From: a virus
Length of the DNA: 64,000 nt
IMG/VR virus record: IMGVR_UViG_3300032331_003707
Location: 1 to 64,000 of that record
Reading direction: 5' to 3' (one strand)
Below the pieces are notes generated by a model. It had not been told where the DNA came from. It was given only the letters and a program-made list of their open reading frames with translations, and ran no database searches. This document shows, in pieces, positions 26,262 through 33,968 of this stretch (the first letter of the stretch is position 1; each line of letters begins with the position of its first letter). Both the position numbers and the translations under genes were made by a program.

Positions 26262-26423
26262 ATGAGTAAAAACACCAATCTACAACGTTACGAATGTCTT
26301 AAGACATATATTCAAGTAATGGAGGGAAAAAAGAAACGAAAGGCTACTAGCCAAAAACAATTCGCCCAAAATTACAAATACCACCCAGCTTTAGAATATG
26401 TTGACCGGAGGAAGTCTAGCTAA
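26262..26423 (+). CDS. Small basic hypothetical protein
   Basis: 53 residues (MSKNTNLQRYECLKTYI...), basic with a KKKRKATSQKQF segment. 14 bases after the preceding stop and overlapping the next ORF by 26 bases. No family recognised. Confidence 0.55.
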   Translation: MSKNTNLQRYECLKTYIQVMEGKKKRKATSQKQFAQNYKYHPALEYVDRRKSS

Positions 26424-26565
26424 TTATTTTAATAGTATCCCTGATACGGATTTAGTAAAATTAGCTCTAAGCAATAGAAAGGGGTTAGAGGAATTTTGTA
26501 TTCTTCTTACTTTAGATGCACAGATGTATGAAGAAGAAAATTCTTCCCCCCAATTCTTTTGTTAG
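26398..26565 (+). CDS. Small hypothetical protein
   Basis: 55 residues (MLTGGSLANYFNSIPD...), helical, acidic end. Overlaps the upstream gene; the stop lies inside the next promoter's -33 box. No family recognised. Confidence 0.5.
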   Translation: MLTGGSLANYFNSIPDTDLVKLALSNRKGLEEFCILLTLDAQMYEEENSSPQFFC

Positions 26566-26600
26566 GATTTTAAAACTTATGTTAGTATATTTATAGAAAA
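26562..26600 (+). promoter_or_regulatory. Promoter, TTAGG variant of the TTTGG class
   Basis: TTAGG at 26562-26566, 19 nt, TATATTTATAG at 26586. Overlaps the preceding stop codon and lies 11 bases before the ATG at 26611. Confidence 0.55.
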
Positions 26601-26610
26601 TAATAAAGGT

Positions 26611-26838
26611 ATGCAATTTACATTAAATCAAGCGATTAAGAATCATTGGAGAACCGCAAATGAGCTGTTGAAAGAAAACCAATTAGAAGAAGCAAACGAA
26701 TACTTAGATAGGTGTTTAGTAGTTTTAGCTAAAGCCACAAGTAATAACCAAAATGAGTTAGCTGGGGTTAGAGTTGAACTATGGAAAGAACGAGTATGGT
26801 ATGCTTTAGAAAACAATGGATTATTAAATGACGCATGA
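26611..26838 (+). CDS. Small helical hypothetical protein
   Basis: 75 residues, a helix pair resembling one TPR/MIT-like hairpin (HWRTANELLKENQLEEANEYLDRCLVVLAKA). Stop overlaps the next start (ATGA). Function unknown. Confidence 0.6.
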   Translation: MQFTLNQAIKNHWRTANELLKENQLEEANEYLDRCLVVLAKATSNNQNELAGVRVELWKERVWYALENNGLLNDA

Positions 26839-26981
26839 AAACCCCCCAAAATCAAATAAACGGTTTAAATGAAAGGCATGTTGCTCAAATCATTAGAAGA
26901 AAAATGATTCAGCAAGTAGTCCCTTCAGGGAAAGTTTACTCAAGAAAAAACAATAAAAATATAATTAACAATGAGGAATAA
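26835..26981 (+). CDS. Small basic hypothetical protein
   Basis: 48 residues (MKTPQNQINGLNERHVAQIIRRK...), basic, ATGA overlap with the previous gene and 11-base overlap with the next. Unrecognised. Confidence 0.55.
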   Translation: MKTPQNQINGLNERHVAQIIRRKMIQQVVPSGKVYSRKNNKNIINNEE

Positions 26982-27171
26982 TATCCGAACACCCCAAATC
27001 TCTAGAACAATTTATACTAGAGATACAGTGACCCCACAAATTGCACCCCCCTCACCACCCAGTGAAGAACCAATACCTGTTGAAACTCCAACTGTAACAG
27101 ATGAAACAACCCCAAATGTACAACTCCCAACCACTGAGCCAAAAAATCCAGCTACTGGAAACAGTAAATAA
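26971..27171 (+). CDS. Pro/Thr-rich disordered protein
   Basis: 66 residues, 21 per cent Pro and many Thr, with the repeat-like PIPVETPTVTDETTP; almost certainly disordered. Could be a linker or tail-fibre-like fragment, but no partner is visible. Confidence 0.55.
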   Translation: MRNNIRTPQISRTIYTRDTVTPQIAPPSPPSEEPIPVETPTVTDETTPNVQLPTTEPKNPATGNSK

Positions 27172-27325
27172 GTTTTTAGTAGTATTAGGAGAAGAAAAAT
27201 TTACCTTACATTTTTGTCAAAGTAAAGATGAGGATGAATGGTTTGAAGTGTTTGATTCTTCTAACAATTCTGTAGATGATAATACTTTTGATGAAGTAAT
27301 AAATTACTGGGAAGAAAATTTTTAA
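27101..27325 (+). CDS. Small acidic hypothetical protein (start uncertain)
   Basis: Reading frame of 74 codons that overlaps the Pro-rich gene by 71 bases if the first ATG (27101) is used. The protein-like part starts near codon 18 (LETVNKFLVVLGEEKFTLHF), so a non-ATG start around 27150 is likely. Ends in an acidic helix. Function unknown. Confidence 0.45.
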   Translation: MKQPQMYNSQPLSQKIQLLETVNKFLVVLGEEKFTLHFCQSKDEDEWFEVFDSSNNSVDDNTFDEVINYWEENF

Positions 27326-27347
27326 TGTAAAATAATAAATTAAGGTT

Positions 27348-27551
27348 ATGAAGAAACTCCTTCAATTAGAAGAGGATAATGAAAAATCTTTTTATGTAAT
27401 GAATGATTGGGCCGAGTATTGGTCTGGGTTAAAGCTTGGGAAAGCAGCCTTTAGTGATAATTTTGAAGATGCTAAAACTTTAGAAAGAGATACGCAATTC
27501 AAAACTCTTCAAATATTAAGTGATTATCCAATAGAAAAAATTTATTTATAA
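27348..27551 (+). CDS. Small hypothetical protein
   Basis: 67 residues, mixed, Trp-containing (NDWAEYWSGLKLGKAAF). AAGGTT precedes the ATG. No family recognised; followed directly by the next gene. Confidence 0.6.
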   Translation: MKKLLQLEEDNEKSFYVMNDWAEYWSGLKLGKAAFSDNFEDAKTLERDTQFKTLQILSDYPIEKIYL

Positions 27552-27842
27552 ATGGGAAAATTAAAATTAAAATATGATTTTGATACTTCAAAATGTCTTG
27601 AAGTAGAGTATGAACCCGGAGCATGGAATAGGGTTACGTGTAATACCTTTAGATCATACAATGGAAATAGAAGAATAATAACATGGGATAAAAATAAAAA
27701 TCCTATATATACTGAATTTAATCATCCTTTATATTACTTTGAGACAAATACTATAGTAGAAACTCCAATTAATGACGGAACTCAATACATTCATGGAAAA
27801 AGAACCGAATCACAACCTAGAAAATATGAAAATTTCTCCTAA
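27552..27842 (+). CDS. Small hypothetical protein
   Basis: 96 residues, starts at the base after the previous stop. Beta-rich with many Asn/Tyr; overlaps the next gene by 17 bases. No family recognised. Confidence 0.6.
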   Translation: MGKLKLKYDFDTSKCLEVEYEPGAWNRVTCNTFRSYNGNRRIITWDKNKNPIYTEFNHPLYYFETNTIVETPINDGTQYIHGKRTESQPRKYENFS

Positions 27843-28038
27843 AAGTTATCTAACTGTAACTTCATATGAAGTAGAATATGAAGATAAAAAATACCTAATG
27901 AGTATCGACTATGATAATATCCACAACCTAACCCGGCTATACTTAGAAGATGAAGATGGTAATGAAATAAATGATTTTAAATTAGTAGATAAGTTTCTTC
28001 AAGAAATCAAAATCCAGTCTGCTCCTTACACAACCTAG
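27826..28038 (+). CDS. Small beta-rich hypothetical protein
   Basis: 70 residues from ATG 27826 (an earlier ATG at 27772 lies deep in the upstream gene). SYLTVTSYEVEYEDKKYLMSIDYD suggests a beta sheet. Unrecognised. Confidence 0.55.
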   Translation: MKISPKSYLTVTSYEVEYEDKKYLMSIDYDNIHNLTRLYLEDEDGNEINDFKLVDKFLQEIKIQSAPYTT

Positions 28039-28072
28039 TTATATTTATTAATATAAATTAAAACCATGGAAG

Positions 28073-28366
28073 GTGTCACGGAAATCAAATATAATACAGT
28101 TTATACTTGCCTGGGCACTTTCGGGGCTATACACTTTTGGGTTTAGTTTCATAGTGATATATACATTTTCACTGTCTATAGGTTTATTTATAGTATCTTT
28201 GTTTGTTTGGATATTTTTATTTATAATGTTTATGGGAATAACATCTGAATCATTAAAAGTTATGAAGGCCAAATTGAAAAAAAGCAAAACTGAGGAAACA
28301 ACTGAAAATCCTCTCCCTATAAGGAAAAAACCAAAGTATAGAGACGTATGTAATAATAGAGGTTAA
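28073..28366 (+). CDS. Small membrane protein with two hydrophobic segments (GTG start)
   Basis: 97 residues from GTG 28073; the only nearby ATG (28066) is in another frame and gives a 26-residue peptide. Two long hydrophobic stretches (about residues 8-31 and 34-55), then a basic tail (KKSKTEETTENPLP). Inner-membrane protein of unknown role. Preceded by TATATTTATTAATATAAATT, a possible late promoter. Confidence 0.55.
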   Translation: MSRKSNIIQFILAWALSGLYTFGFSFIVIYTFSLSIGLFIVSLFVWIFLFIMFMGITSESLKVMKAKLKKSKTEETTENPLPIRKKPKYRDVCNNRG

Positions 28367-28390
28367 TAGGATTAATCAATATTTATGGTC

Positions 28391-28669
28391 ATGGAAAACG
28401 AGATTAAATCTAGCAGTTATGGTGAGACTTTCCTAAGTAAGCTTAAAGAGCAATCATTCACAATCATTATCTTAGTTGGCATAATGTACTACCAAAACAC
28501 TCTGTTCAATAAGCAGATGGATGAGTATAGACAGATGATTCAAGAGAAGGAAGAGTTGGTACTAAAGCTAACAGACGAAGAAAGAGCTCGTTTGGTTGAA
28601 CGTGAAAAGTACTTAATTGGCCAACGAGATATATTCATAGAAGACCTCAAAGAAAGAGCAAACAAATAA
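28391..28669 (+). CDS. Single-TM protein with coiled coil, holin-like
   Basis: 92 residues (ATG 28385 possible, two residues longer). One transmembrane segment (FTIIILVGIMYYQN), then a charged coiled coil (KQMDEYRQMIQEKEELVLKL) and a second helix. This layout resembles small BhlA/UviB-type holin-like proteins. Function as a holin is inference. Confidence 0.55.
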   Translation: MENEIKSSSYGETFLSKLKEQSFTIIILVGIMYYQNTLFNKQMDEYRQMIQEKEELVLKLTDEERARLVEREKYLIGQRDIFIEDLKERANK

Positions 28670-28703
28670 GTTGTTTTTCTTAAAAAAAGATTGTATATTT
28701 AAG
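28670..28703 (+). promoter_or_regulatory. Promoter, TTG/TATATTTAAG
   Basis: GTTGT at 28670, then TATATTTAAG at 28694, 3 bases before the ATG at 28706. Spacing matches the TTTGG class, but the -33 box is weaker. Confidence 0.45.
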
Positions 28704-28705
28704 TT

Positions 28706-29143
28706 ATGGAATTAATCACAACTTATATCTGTAAGAAAGGAGATATAGGTGTTCACGATAATATGTTTGGTGGCACTATTCTTTCACTTATAGATGATGC
28801 AGCTGCTTCATATGCATCACAGATCTGCGATACACAGAAAATAGTTACTCGAAAAATTGACTCTCTTGAGTTTAAAAAACCAGTCAAAATAGGTACAATC
28901 CTTAAAGTATATGGTGAAGTAGTTAAATTTGGTAACACATCAGTAACAATAACAATTGACGTACGGAAACATAGTGTGTATACTGGGGATCAAGAAACTG
29001 TTACCCACACACAAATGGTATTTGTAAGAATTGATGATAGTGGAAAACCAAGACCTATTCACCAACACGTAAAAGATAGGTACTGGGATAGGGTTGAAAA
29101 ATATGGGAGAGGGTTGTTAGATGAGAGGGAAAGAAATCAATAG
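28706..29143 (+). CDS. Hotdog-fold acyl-CoA thioesterase-like protein
   Basis: 145 residues. Contains NMFGGTILSLIDDAAASYASQICDTQKIVTRKIDSLEF broken by turns, the hotdog helix flanked by strands typical of YciA/cytosolic acyl-CoA hydrolases; the catalytic Asp sits in LIDDAAA. Would hydrolyse acyl-CoA thioesters. Unusual for a phage; it may modify host lipid or acyl pools. Has its own promoter. Confidence 0.75.
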   Translation: MELITTYICKKGDIGVHDNMFGGTILSLIDDAAASYASQICDTQKIVTRKIDSLEFKKPVKIGTILKVYGEVVKFGNTSVTITIDVRKHSVYTGDQETVTHTQMVFVRIDDSGKPRPIHQHVKDRYWDRVEKYGRGLLDERERNQ

Positions 29144-29157
29144 ATTTTTAAGAAAAA

Positions 29158-29196
29158 TTTGGATTTTTTAAAAAGATATATTATCTTTAGAGTATA
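29158..29196 (+). promoter_or_regulatory. Promoter, TTTGG class
   Basis: TTTGG at 29158-29162, exactly 19 nt, TATCTTTAGAGTATAA at 29182. Same -7 element as the CCGAG array but with the host-like -33 box. Confidence 0.7.
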
Positions 29197-29214
29197 ATTA
29201 AAAAAATAAAGGTT

Positions 29215-29538
29215 ATGAGCAAATCAGTCACACTCGAAAACAGCTTTGAACTACAATTAGTTCCAGACACTTATGAAAAAACTGTCACTGTGTATTTGTT
29301 TGATATAAACAATGGTACACGAGTAACATTAACCACATTTGAAGGTGGTAAGTGGAAATCAATTTCAAGAGAACATATTGATAAATTCTTTGAATTAATT
29401 AGAATACACCCTAAAATTAAAATTGCCTTGAAAAAAGTATTTGGGGAATTAAAAGAAGAAACCACTGGTGAATTTATTACTTCAATGAAATGTTTACGTC
29501 GTAGACTTACTATTCAAATTAAAAGATATCTAATTTAA
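29215..29538 (+). CDS. Hypothetical protein
   Basis: 107 residues. N-terminal half beta-rich (TVTVYLFDINNGTRVTL), C-terminal half basic helices (KIKIALKKVFGEL, KCLRRRLTIQIKRYL). Unrecognised; has a good promoter at 29158. Confidence 0.6.
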   Translation: MSKSVTLENSFELQLVPDTYEKTVTVYLFDINNGTRVTLTTFEGGKWKSISREHIDKFFELIRIHPKIKIALKKVFGELKEETTGEFITSMKCLRRRLTIQIKRYLI

Positions 29539-29548
29539 AACAAATACT

Positions 29549-29827
29549 ATGCCAACAATTACAGCCTATCATGTTGATGTTGATGTAGACATTGACGTTG
29601 AGGATTTCCTAACAGAATGTTCAAGTGGAGAGATTAATGATTTAATTAATGCTCTTGCTAAGGATGGACATTTATCCTCTAAACAAACCATCAAAGCATC
29701 TTCTAAAGGACTATCAGTACTAGAGGAAGAATTCTTTAATAAATGCACAGAATTAGCTCTTAAATTCCATTCTATAAGTAATGAAGAATTAGAATTAATT
29801 GAGAATTTACATAAAAAATATTGTTAA
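29549..29827 (+). CDS. Acidic helical hypothetical protein
   Basis: 92 residues with the Val/Asp run HVDVDVDIDVED near the start. Unrecognised. Its stop overlaps the next start by one base (TAATGA). Confidence 0.6.
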   Translation: MPTITAYHVDVDVDIDVEDFLTECSSGEINDLINALAKDGHLSSKQTIKASSKGLSVLEEEFFNKCTELALKFHSISNEELELIENLHKKYC

Positions 29828-30225
29828 TGAAAAAAATAACAGCAACGCTTTTATTAACCCTATCATTAGTGGTAGGATACGCTCAAAGTGCAGTGTATGC
29901 AAGAGCAACTACCCTAAATGTAGGAGTTAAAAACAACTGGACGGGAGAATTTGAATGGATGGGTCCTCAAGTTACTGAGGGTGAAGTAACTGTAAAAATC
30001 GAACCAACAGTTATATCTATTAATTCCCAAACACCCCAACACTACACGATCTACTCAAACTCTGAGAATGTTGAAACAGAGGGTTCAGCGGTGTATTGGT
30101 ATGCCTATGATTCAACTGGCCAGCGGTGTAGGCTTTATTTAATAGAAAACGAAGTAGGAGATGATTTTCTCGCTATTGAGTATAACGACTTTGCTTGGAT
30201 ATATGGTTTAGTACCTTTAAAATAA
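29827..30225 (+). CDS. Secreted hypothetical protein with signal peptide
   Basis: 132 residues from ATG 29827 (upstream TTG 29821 rejected). Signal peptide MKKITATLLLTLSLVVGYAQSA with likely cleavage after VYA or SA; no lipobox Cys. The mature domain is beta-rich (Ig-like strands: VYWYAYDSTGQRCRLYLIE). Probably periplasmic; function unknown. Confidence 0.65.
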   Translation: MKKITATLLLTLSLVVGYAQSAVYARATTLNVGVKNNWTGEFEWMGPQVTEGEVTVKIEPTVISINSQTPQHYTIYSNSENVETEGSAVYWYAYDSTGQRCRLYLIENEVGDDFLAIEYNDFAWIYGLVPLK

Positions 30226-30241
30226 AATAAAATAAAAAGTT

Positions 30242-30490
30242 ATGGCAGAATTTAGTAAACAATGGGTCGAATTAAACGACAATGAAATGGGTTGGGATTT
30301 TGATATTGAAAAAGTAGCATCCGAATTACCCAAAAGCACAATGATTCCTTATATTTGTGAAGGATTTGGATTCCTTGCAATTGGAAAAGACGAAAACGAT
30401 CAAATCTACTTAGCAATGCCTACAGGTAACTCCAATAAAGAAGGATCTGAAGTAGAATGGAAGAAAATGGAGGAGGTGACCAATGGATAA
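30242..30490 (+). CDS. Small acidic hypothetical protein
   Basis: 82 residues, acidic, Trp-rich. GGAGG occurs near the 3' end (GAGGAGGTGACC), an unusually good SD site for the next gene. Unrecognised. Confidence 0.6.
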   Translation: MAEFSKQWVELNDNEMGWDFDIEKVASELPKSTMIPYICEGFGFLAIGKDENDQIYLAMPTGNSNKEGSEVEWKKMEEVTNG

Positions 30491-30749
30491 GATGATGTCA
30501 CTATTCGAATACCTAGGTAAACCAGCAGGAGGAGATTTAGGTAAAAAAGTATACCTTGCTGCACGAGCAAAAAATGTTAACCACTCACAACGAGAAGTAT
30601 CTACTAAGACTTACACAGGTATGGTAATGTTATATCCTGAATCATTTTTGGGTGAATATTTCAAAAGTGAAGCAGATAAACATAAAGCAAAAGAACTTCA
30701 AAAGATGGATTTACCTCCTATTGAAAATGAAAGTAGTACTCCTTTTTAA
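30483..30749 (+). CDS. Small hypothetical protein
   Basis: 88 residues, 8-base overlap with the upstream gene; preceded by GGAGG at 30471-30475, one of the few Shine-Dalgarno-like sites in the window. Gly-rich loop (EYLGKPAGGDLGKKVYLAARAK). Unrecognised; possibly related to phage ssDNA- or head-associated proteins, not demonstrable. Confidence 0.6.
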   Translation: MDKMMSLFEYLGKPAGGDLGKKVYLAARAKNVNHSQREVSTKTYTGMVMLYPESFLGEYFKSEADKHKAKELQKMDLPPIENESSTPF

Positions 30750-30756
30750 TATGTAT
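30741..30756 (+). promoter_or_regulatory. Possible late promoter CCTTTTTAATATGTAT
   Basis: 16 bases identical to 31189-31204. Overlaps the end of the upstream gene and lies 16 bases before the ATG at 30772. Confidence 0.4.
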
Positions 30757-30771
30757 AATCATTAAAACATA

Positions 30772-31170
30772 ATGATGAAAAATACTCAACTTACTAATAT
30801 TTTTAAATCTATATTATCTGAAGGTAAAAAAATAGATCAAGATGGAGATGGAGACAAAGACTTTGCAGATGTGATGATCGCAAGACTAACCGCTTCAGGA
30901 AAGGATAAAGATGATGCTATCAAATTTACCAAAAACAAGAAATATAATAAAAAATCAGTAAAAGAAGGTGGTGACAATATGACGGAAAACTATATGTTTT
31001 TCAGTAATCTAAAACAAATGCACCGCCAAATTGAGTTTTTAATGCAAATTGATCCTCAAGTTATTGAATCAATTCTCCAAAACGGACACGATTGGGCTGA
31101 TGACCATGTTACAGTTGCTAAGGAAAATATGGATCAAGTATTTGATTTCATAATGAACAAAACTAAATAA
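30772..31170 (+). CDS. Hypothetical protein with DQDGDGDKDFAD calcium-loop-like motif
   Basis: 132 residues (ATG 30772 or 30775). IDQDGDGDKDFADVMI is a dockerin/EF-hand-like Asp-rich loop found in many phage proteins; then a Lys-rich segment and a helical C-terminus (LKQMHRQIEFLMQIDPQVIESIL). Role unknown. Confidence 0.6.
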   Translation: MMKNTQLTNIFKSILSEGKKIDQDGDGDKDFADVMIARLTASGKDKDDAIKFTKNKKYNKKSVKEGGDNMTENYMFFSNLKQMHRQIEFLMQIDPQVIESILQNGHDWADDHVTVAKENMDQVFDFIMNKTK

Positions 31171-31188
31171 TTTTACGACGATAATTAT

Positions 31189-31204
31189 CCTTTTTAATAT
31201 GTAT
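31189..31204 (+). promoter_or_regulatory. Possible late promoter CCTTTTTAATATGTAT
   Basis: Exact 16-base copy of 30741-30756; 24 bases before the endolysin ATG at 31228. Confidence 0.4.
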
Positions 31205-31227
31205 TAGTAACAAACTAGTTTAAAATT

Positions 31228-32061
31228 ATGTTACTTAAAAACGGATCAAAAGGAGAAGAAGTAAAGTTACTTCAAGAAAAATTAGGTTTAGGTATTGATG
31301 GTATATTTGGACCAGGCACTGAAGCTAAAGTAAAAGAATGGCAAGCTGCAAATGGATTAGCAGCGGATGGTATAGTAGGACCAGGAACATGGGGTAAGAT
31401 GTTTGGAACAGCAGCTCCAGTAGTTACACCTGCATCTGCTCCAGTAGCAATCCCACCAAGTTCATTTAAATTAGCTGCCTTAAAGGGACATATCCCTGAT
31501 GCTGTAATAGCTCAAATACCTGAAACAGCAGCTAAATTCAATATAACAAATTCACTACGTTTAGCTCATTTCTTAGCACAATGTGGACATGAGTCAGGTG
31601 GATTTAAAGCAATAAGTGAAAACTTAAACTACTCAGCTGATGGTTTAAAAAGAATATTTGGAAAATATTTCCCTGGTGATCTAGCTGCTTCATACGCTCG
31701 CCAACCAGAAAAAATTGCATCTCGTGTTTACGGAGCAAGAATGGGTAATGGTGATGAATCAACAGGTGAAGGATATAAATATCGTGGACGTGGTTATATC
31801 CAATTAACTGGAAAGTCTAATTATACTGGTTTTGCTAAATTCATAGGTGAAGACACAGTTGCAAACCCTGATTTAGTAGCAAATAAATACCCGCTAGCAT
31901 CAGCGGCATTTTTCTTCGATTCAAATAAATTATGGTCAATATGTGATAAAGGAGCTGATGAAGCAACTGTCACTGCGGTTACTAAACGAGTTAACGGCGG
32001 TACAATTGGTTTACCAGATCGTATAAAGCATTTTAACGAGTACTATAATTTATTGAAATAA
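31228..32061 (+). CDS. Endolysin: peptidoglycan-binding domain plus GH19 lysozyme/chitinase
   Basis: 277 residues. Residues 1-56 are a PG_binding_1 repeat (GSKGEEVKLLQEKLG, DGIFGPGTEAKVKEWQ, DGIVGPGTWGKMF). An Ala/Pro linker (about 60-82) leads to a GH19 domain with catalytic Glu in CGHESGGF (near 121) and the family loop GYKYRGRGYIQLTG near 190. No signal peptide, so release needs a holin. Two membrane sensor-like genes follow immediately. Confidence 0.92.
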   Translation: MLLKNGSKGEEVKLLQEKLGLGIDGIFGPGTEAKVKEWQAANGLAADGIVGPGTWGKMFGTAAPVVTPASAPVAIPPSSFKLAALKGHIPDAVIAQIPETAAKFNITNSLRLAHFLAQCGHESGGFKAISENLNYSADGLKRIFGKYFPGDLAASYARQPEKIASRVYGARMGNGDESTGEGYKYRGRGYIQLTGKSNYTGFAKFIGEDTVANPDLVANKYPLASAAFFFDSNKLWSICDKGADEATVTAVTKRVNGGTIGLPDRIKHFNEYYNLLK

Positions 32062-32069
32062 TACATTGA

Positions 32070-33176
32070 ATGAAAAATCTACCTAAAGAAGAATTATTAA
32101 GTAGACTTGAAGCGATTAATAGAAGTAATGCTATTATATACTTTGACCTTAATGGAGTTATATTAGGAGTTAATGACATTTTTTTAGAAGCAATGGGTTA
32201 TGGTAAAGGCAACCATGACGATTTAGTCGGTAAACACCATAGTATTTTTGTATGTGATGATTACGCAAGATCACTTGAATATGAAAAGTTTTGGGACATC
32301 TTAAGAAGCGGTAAACACTATCAAGGTGAGTTTGAAAGAAGAAAAAAGGATGGAAGTCTTATTAATCTTCAAGCAACTTACAATCCTATTTTTAATGAGG
32401 ATAATAAGATTACCAAGATAATGAAGATTGCTACTGACATTAGTTTAATTGTTAAAAGCAAGAATCAAATAGATGCAATCAACAGAAGCACAGCCCTTAT
32501 TAATTTTAACACTGATGGGTTTATAACAGAAGTTAATTCTATATTTTTAGAAACCATGGGATATAAATCCAATGAAAAGTCTAAAGTCATTGGAAAACAT
32601 CATAGTGTTTTTGTTAGTTATGAGTATTCTAAATCTGATGAATATGTTAAGTTTTGGGAGAATTTAAAAAAAGGTAAGTACTTTGATGGGATATTTGAAA
32701 GAAAAAAAGTAGATGGTTCCACTGTCTATCTACAAGCATCTTATAATCCTGTATTTGATAGTAAAGGAAATATTACTGATGTAGTTAAGATTGCTACTGA
32801 TGTTACGGATGCTGTGAACAATAAAAAGAAAATAGATGATCTTTCAAAGAACCTACAAACAGAATTAGATAACTCCCAGAAACTCAAGAACGCAATTGAG
32901 ATTGAAAAGGATGCTGCTTTGAACGACTTGGATGTGATGATGAAGAAAAGTCAAAGTGAATTAATACGAACTATTGTTAAAGTTGCATTGGCTGTCATAG
33001 TTGGAGTTGGAGTTGTGACAACAGCCTTATATTGGATGGCCATTATAACAAATCAAGACACACAAATTATTGGCTCTACTTGGAGCAACATGTTTAGTGT
33101 ACTGCTAACAAACGCATTTTCAATAGTTGGAACAATTATGGGTATTAAGTACGCAACACAAGATGGAAAAAAATAA
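32070..33176 (+). CDS. Tandem-PAS sensor with C-terminal membrane anchor
   Basis: 368 residues, 8 bases after the endolysin stop. Two PAS domains (about 10-120 and 127-240) of the chemoreceptor type, each with GKHHS near the middle, a FW-x2-L-x2-G segment, ER+KDG, and a final KIATD. A coiled coil (about 245-300) leads to two transmembrane helices (about 303-325 and 338-357). There is no methyl-accepting signalling tip, kinase or cyclase domain. Two C-terminal TM helices recall a holin; the PAS pair would sense a small ligand, redox state or heme. Function as a lysis sensor is inference. Confidence 0.75.
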   Translation: MKNLPKEELLSRLEAINRSNAIIYFDLNGVILGVNDIFLEAMGYGKGNHDDLVGKHHSIFVCDDYARSLEYEKFWDILRSGKHYQGEFERRKKDGSLINLQATYNPIFNEDNKITKIMKIATDISLIVKSKNQIDAINRSTALINFNTDGFITEVNSIFLETMGYKSNEKSKVIGKHHSVFVSYEYSKSDEYVKFWENLKKGKYFDGIFERKKVDGSTVYLQASYNPVFDSKGNITDVVKIATDVTDAVNNKKKIDDLSKNLQTELDNSQKLKNAIEIEKDAALNDLDVMMKKSQSELIRTIVKVALAVIVGVGVVTTALYWMAIITNQDTQIIGSTWSNMFSVLLTNAFSIVGTIMGIKYATQDGKK

Positions 33177-33206
33177 TAAAGAAGAAATAAACGAGAAAGA
33201 GAAATA

Positions 33207-33809
33207 ATGGAAATACTAATCCCAGTCATAATTGCTTTAATTACATCTGTATTTGGTCCTATATTAATGGAATGGGCAAAAAATAAACTCAGCAAAAAAT
33301 CAGCTGATCCAATGCCTGATGCAATTAAATATAATGAGCAAATTGAGCATCAATTAGATATAATGCTTGATGAATTAGACTGTGATCAAATATTCATAGC
33401 CCAATTCCACAATGGTGGTCATTTCTACCCAACTGGAAAATCTATCCAGAAATTTTCTATATTCTATGAGGTATTAAGTCCAAATATTGAATCAGTTAAA
33501 AACGTTTATCAAAATATACCTGTATCATTATTTAATAAACCATTATCTGAATTATACGAAAATGGTGAGGTAATAATAGAGGATGCTGAACATAACCCAT
33601 CATATCTTCTTAATATGACTACTGGTGGTAAATGTAAATCAATTTATTTATTAGCATTAACTGACTTAGATGGACGTATTGTAGGTGTTATGGGTATCCA
33701 CTATATTGAAAATAAACATAAACTGGTTAAAGACGAGTGGATATTTGTTCGTCAAAAGGTAGGTGCAATTGGTAATATTATTAGTAATTACTTACATAGT
33801 AAAAAATAA
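33207..33809 (+). CDS. Membrane-anchored GAF-domain-like sensor
   Basis: 200 residues, 30 bases after the PAS protein. N-terminal TM helix (ILIPVIIALITSVFGPIL), short basic stretch, then a GAF-like domain (about 45-195): DQIFIAQFHNGGHFYPTGKSI broken by turns, KCKSIYLLALTDLDGRIVGVMGIHYI. Small-ligand binding at the membrane is expected from the fold. Linked to the endolysin and PAS gene. A promoter-terminator unit follows at 33834. Confidence 0.7.
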   Translation: MEILIPVIIALITSVFGPILMEWAKNKLSKKSADPMPDAIKYNEQIEHQLDIMLDELDCDQIFIAQFHNGGHFYPTGKSIQKFSIFYEVLSPNIESVKNVYQNIPVSLFNKPLSELYENGEVIIEDAEHNPSYLLNMTTGGKCKSIYLLALTDLDGRIVGVMGIHYIENKHKLVKDEWIFVRQKVGAIGNIISNYLHSKK

Positions 33810-33833
33810 AATATATAATTTTCTTAAATAACA

Positions 33834-33869
33834 TTTGGCCTTCGGGTCATTTTTTATTATATTACGGGT
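33834..33869 (+). promoter_or_regulatory. Terminator hairpin nested in a TTTGG promoter
   Basis: TTTGG at 33834, 19 nt, TATATTACGGG at 33858, ATG at 33870. The spacer holds the hairpin GGCC-TTCG-GGTC (33837-33848) followed by a T run, so the same bases should end transcription of the lysis genes and start the next transcript. A second copy is on the minus strand at 58655-58692. Confidence 0.6.
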
Positions 33870-33950
33870 ATGAATAAAAAACAAGATAGAGAAGAAATTA
33901 TATTTGTTGTATTAGCATTATTAACAACTCTGTGGATGGTTTTTTGCTAA
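33870..33950 (+). CDS. 26-residue membrane peptide
   Basis: MNKKQDREEIIFVVLAL..., one TM helix with a charged N-terminus, leaderless start at the promoter. A second promoter starts 19 bases after its stop. Role unknown. Confidence 0.5.
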   Translation: MNKKQDREEIIFVVLALLTTLWMVFC

Positions 33951-33968
33951 ATTACCCCAATTCTTTAT

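Noticed and set aside
28066-28146. ATG 28066 reading frame of 26 codons
   Set aside because: Short and not protein-like; the GTG frame at 28073 gives a coherent two-segment membrane protein.
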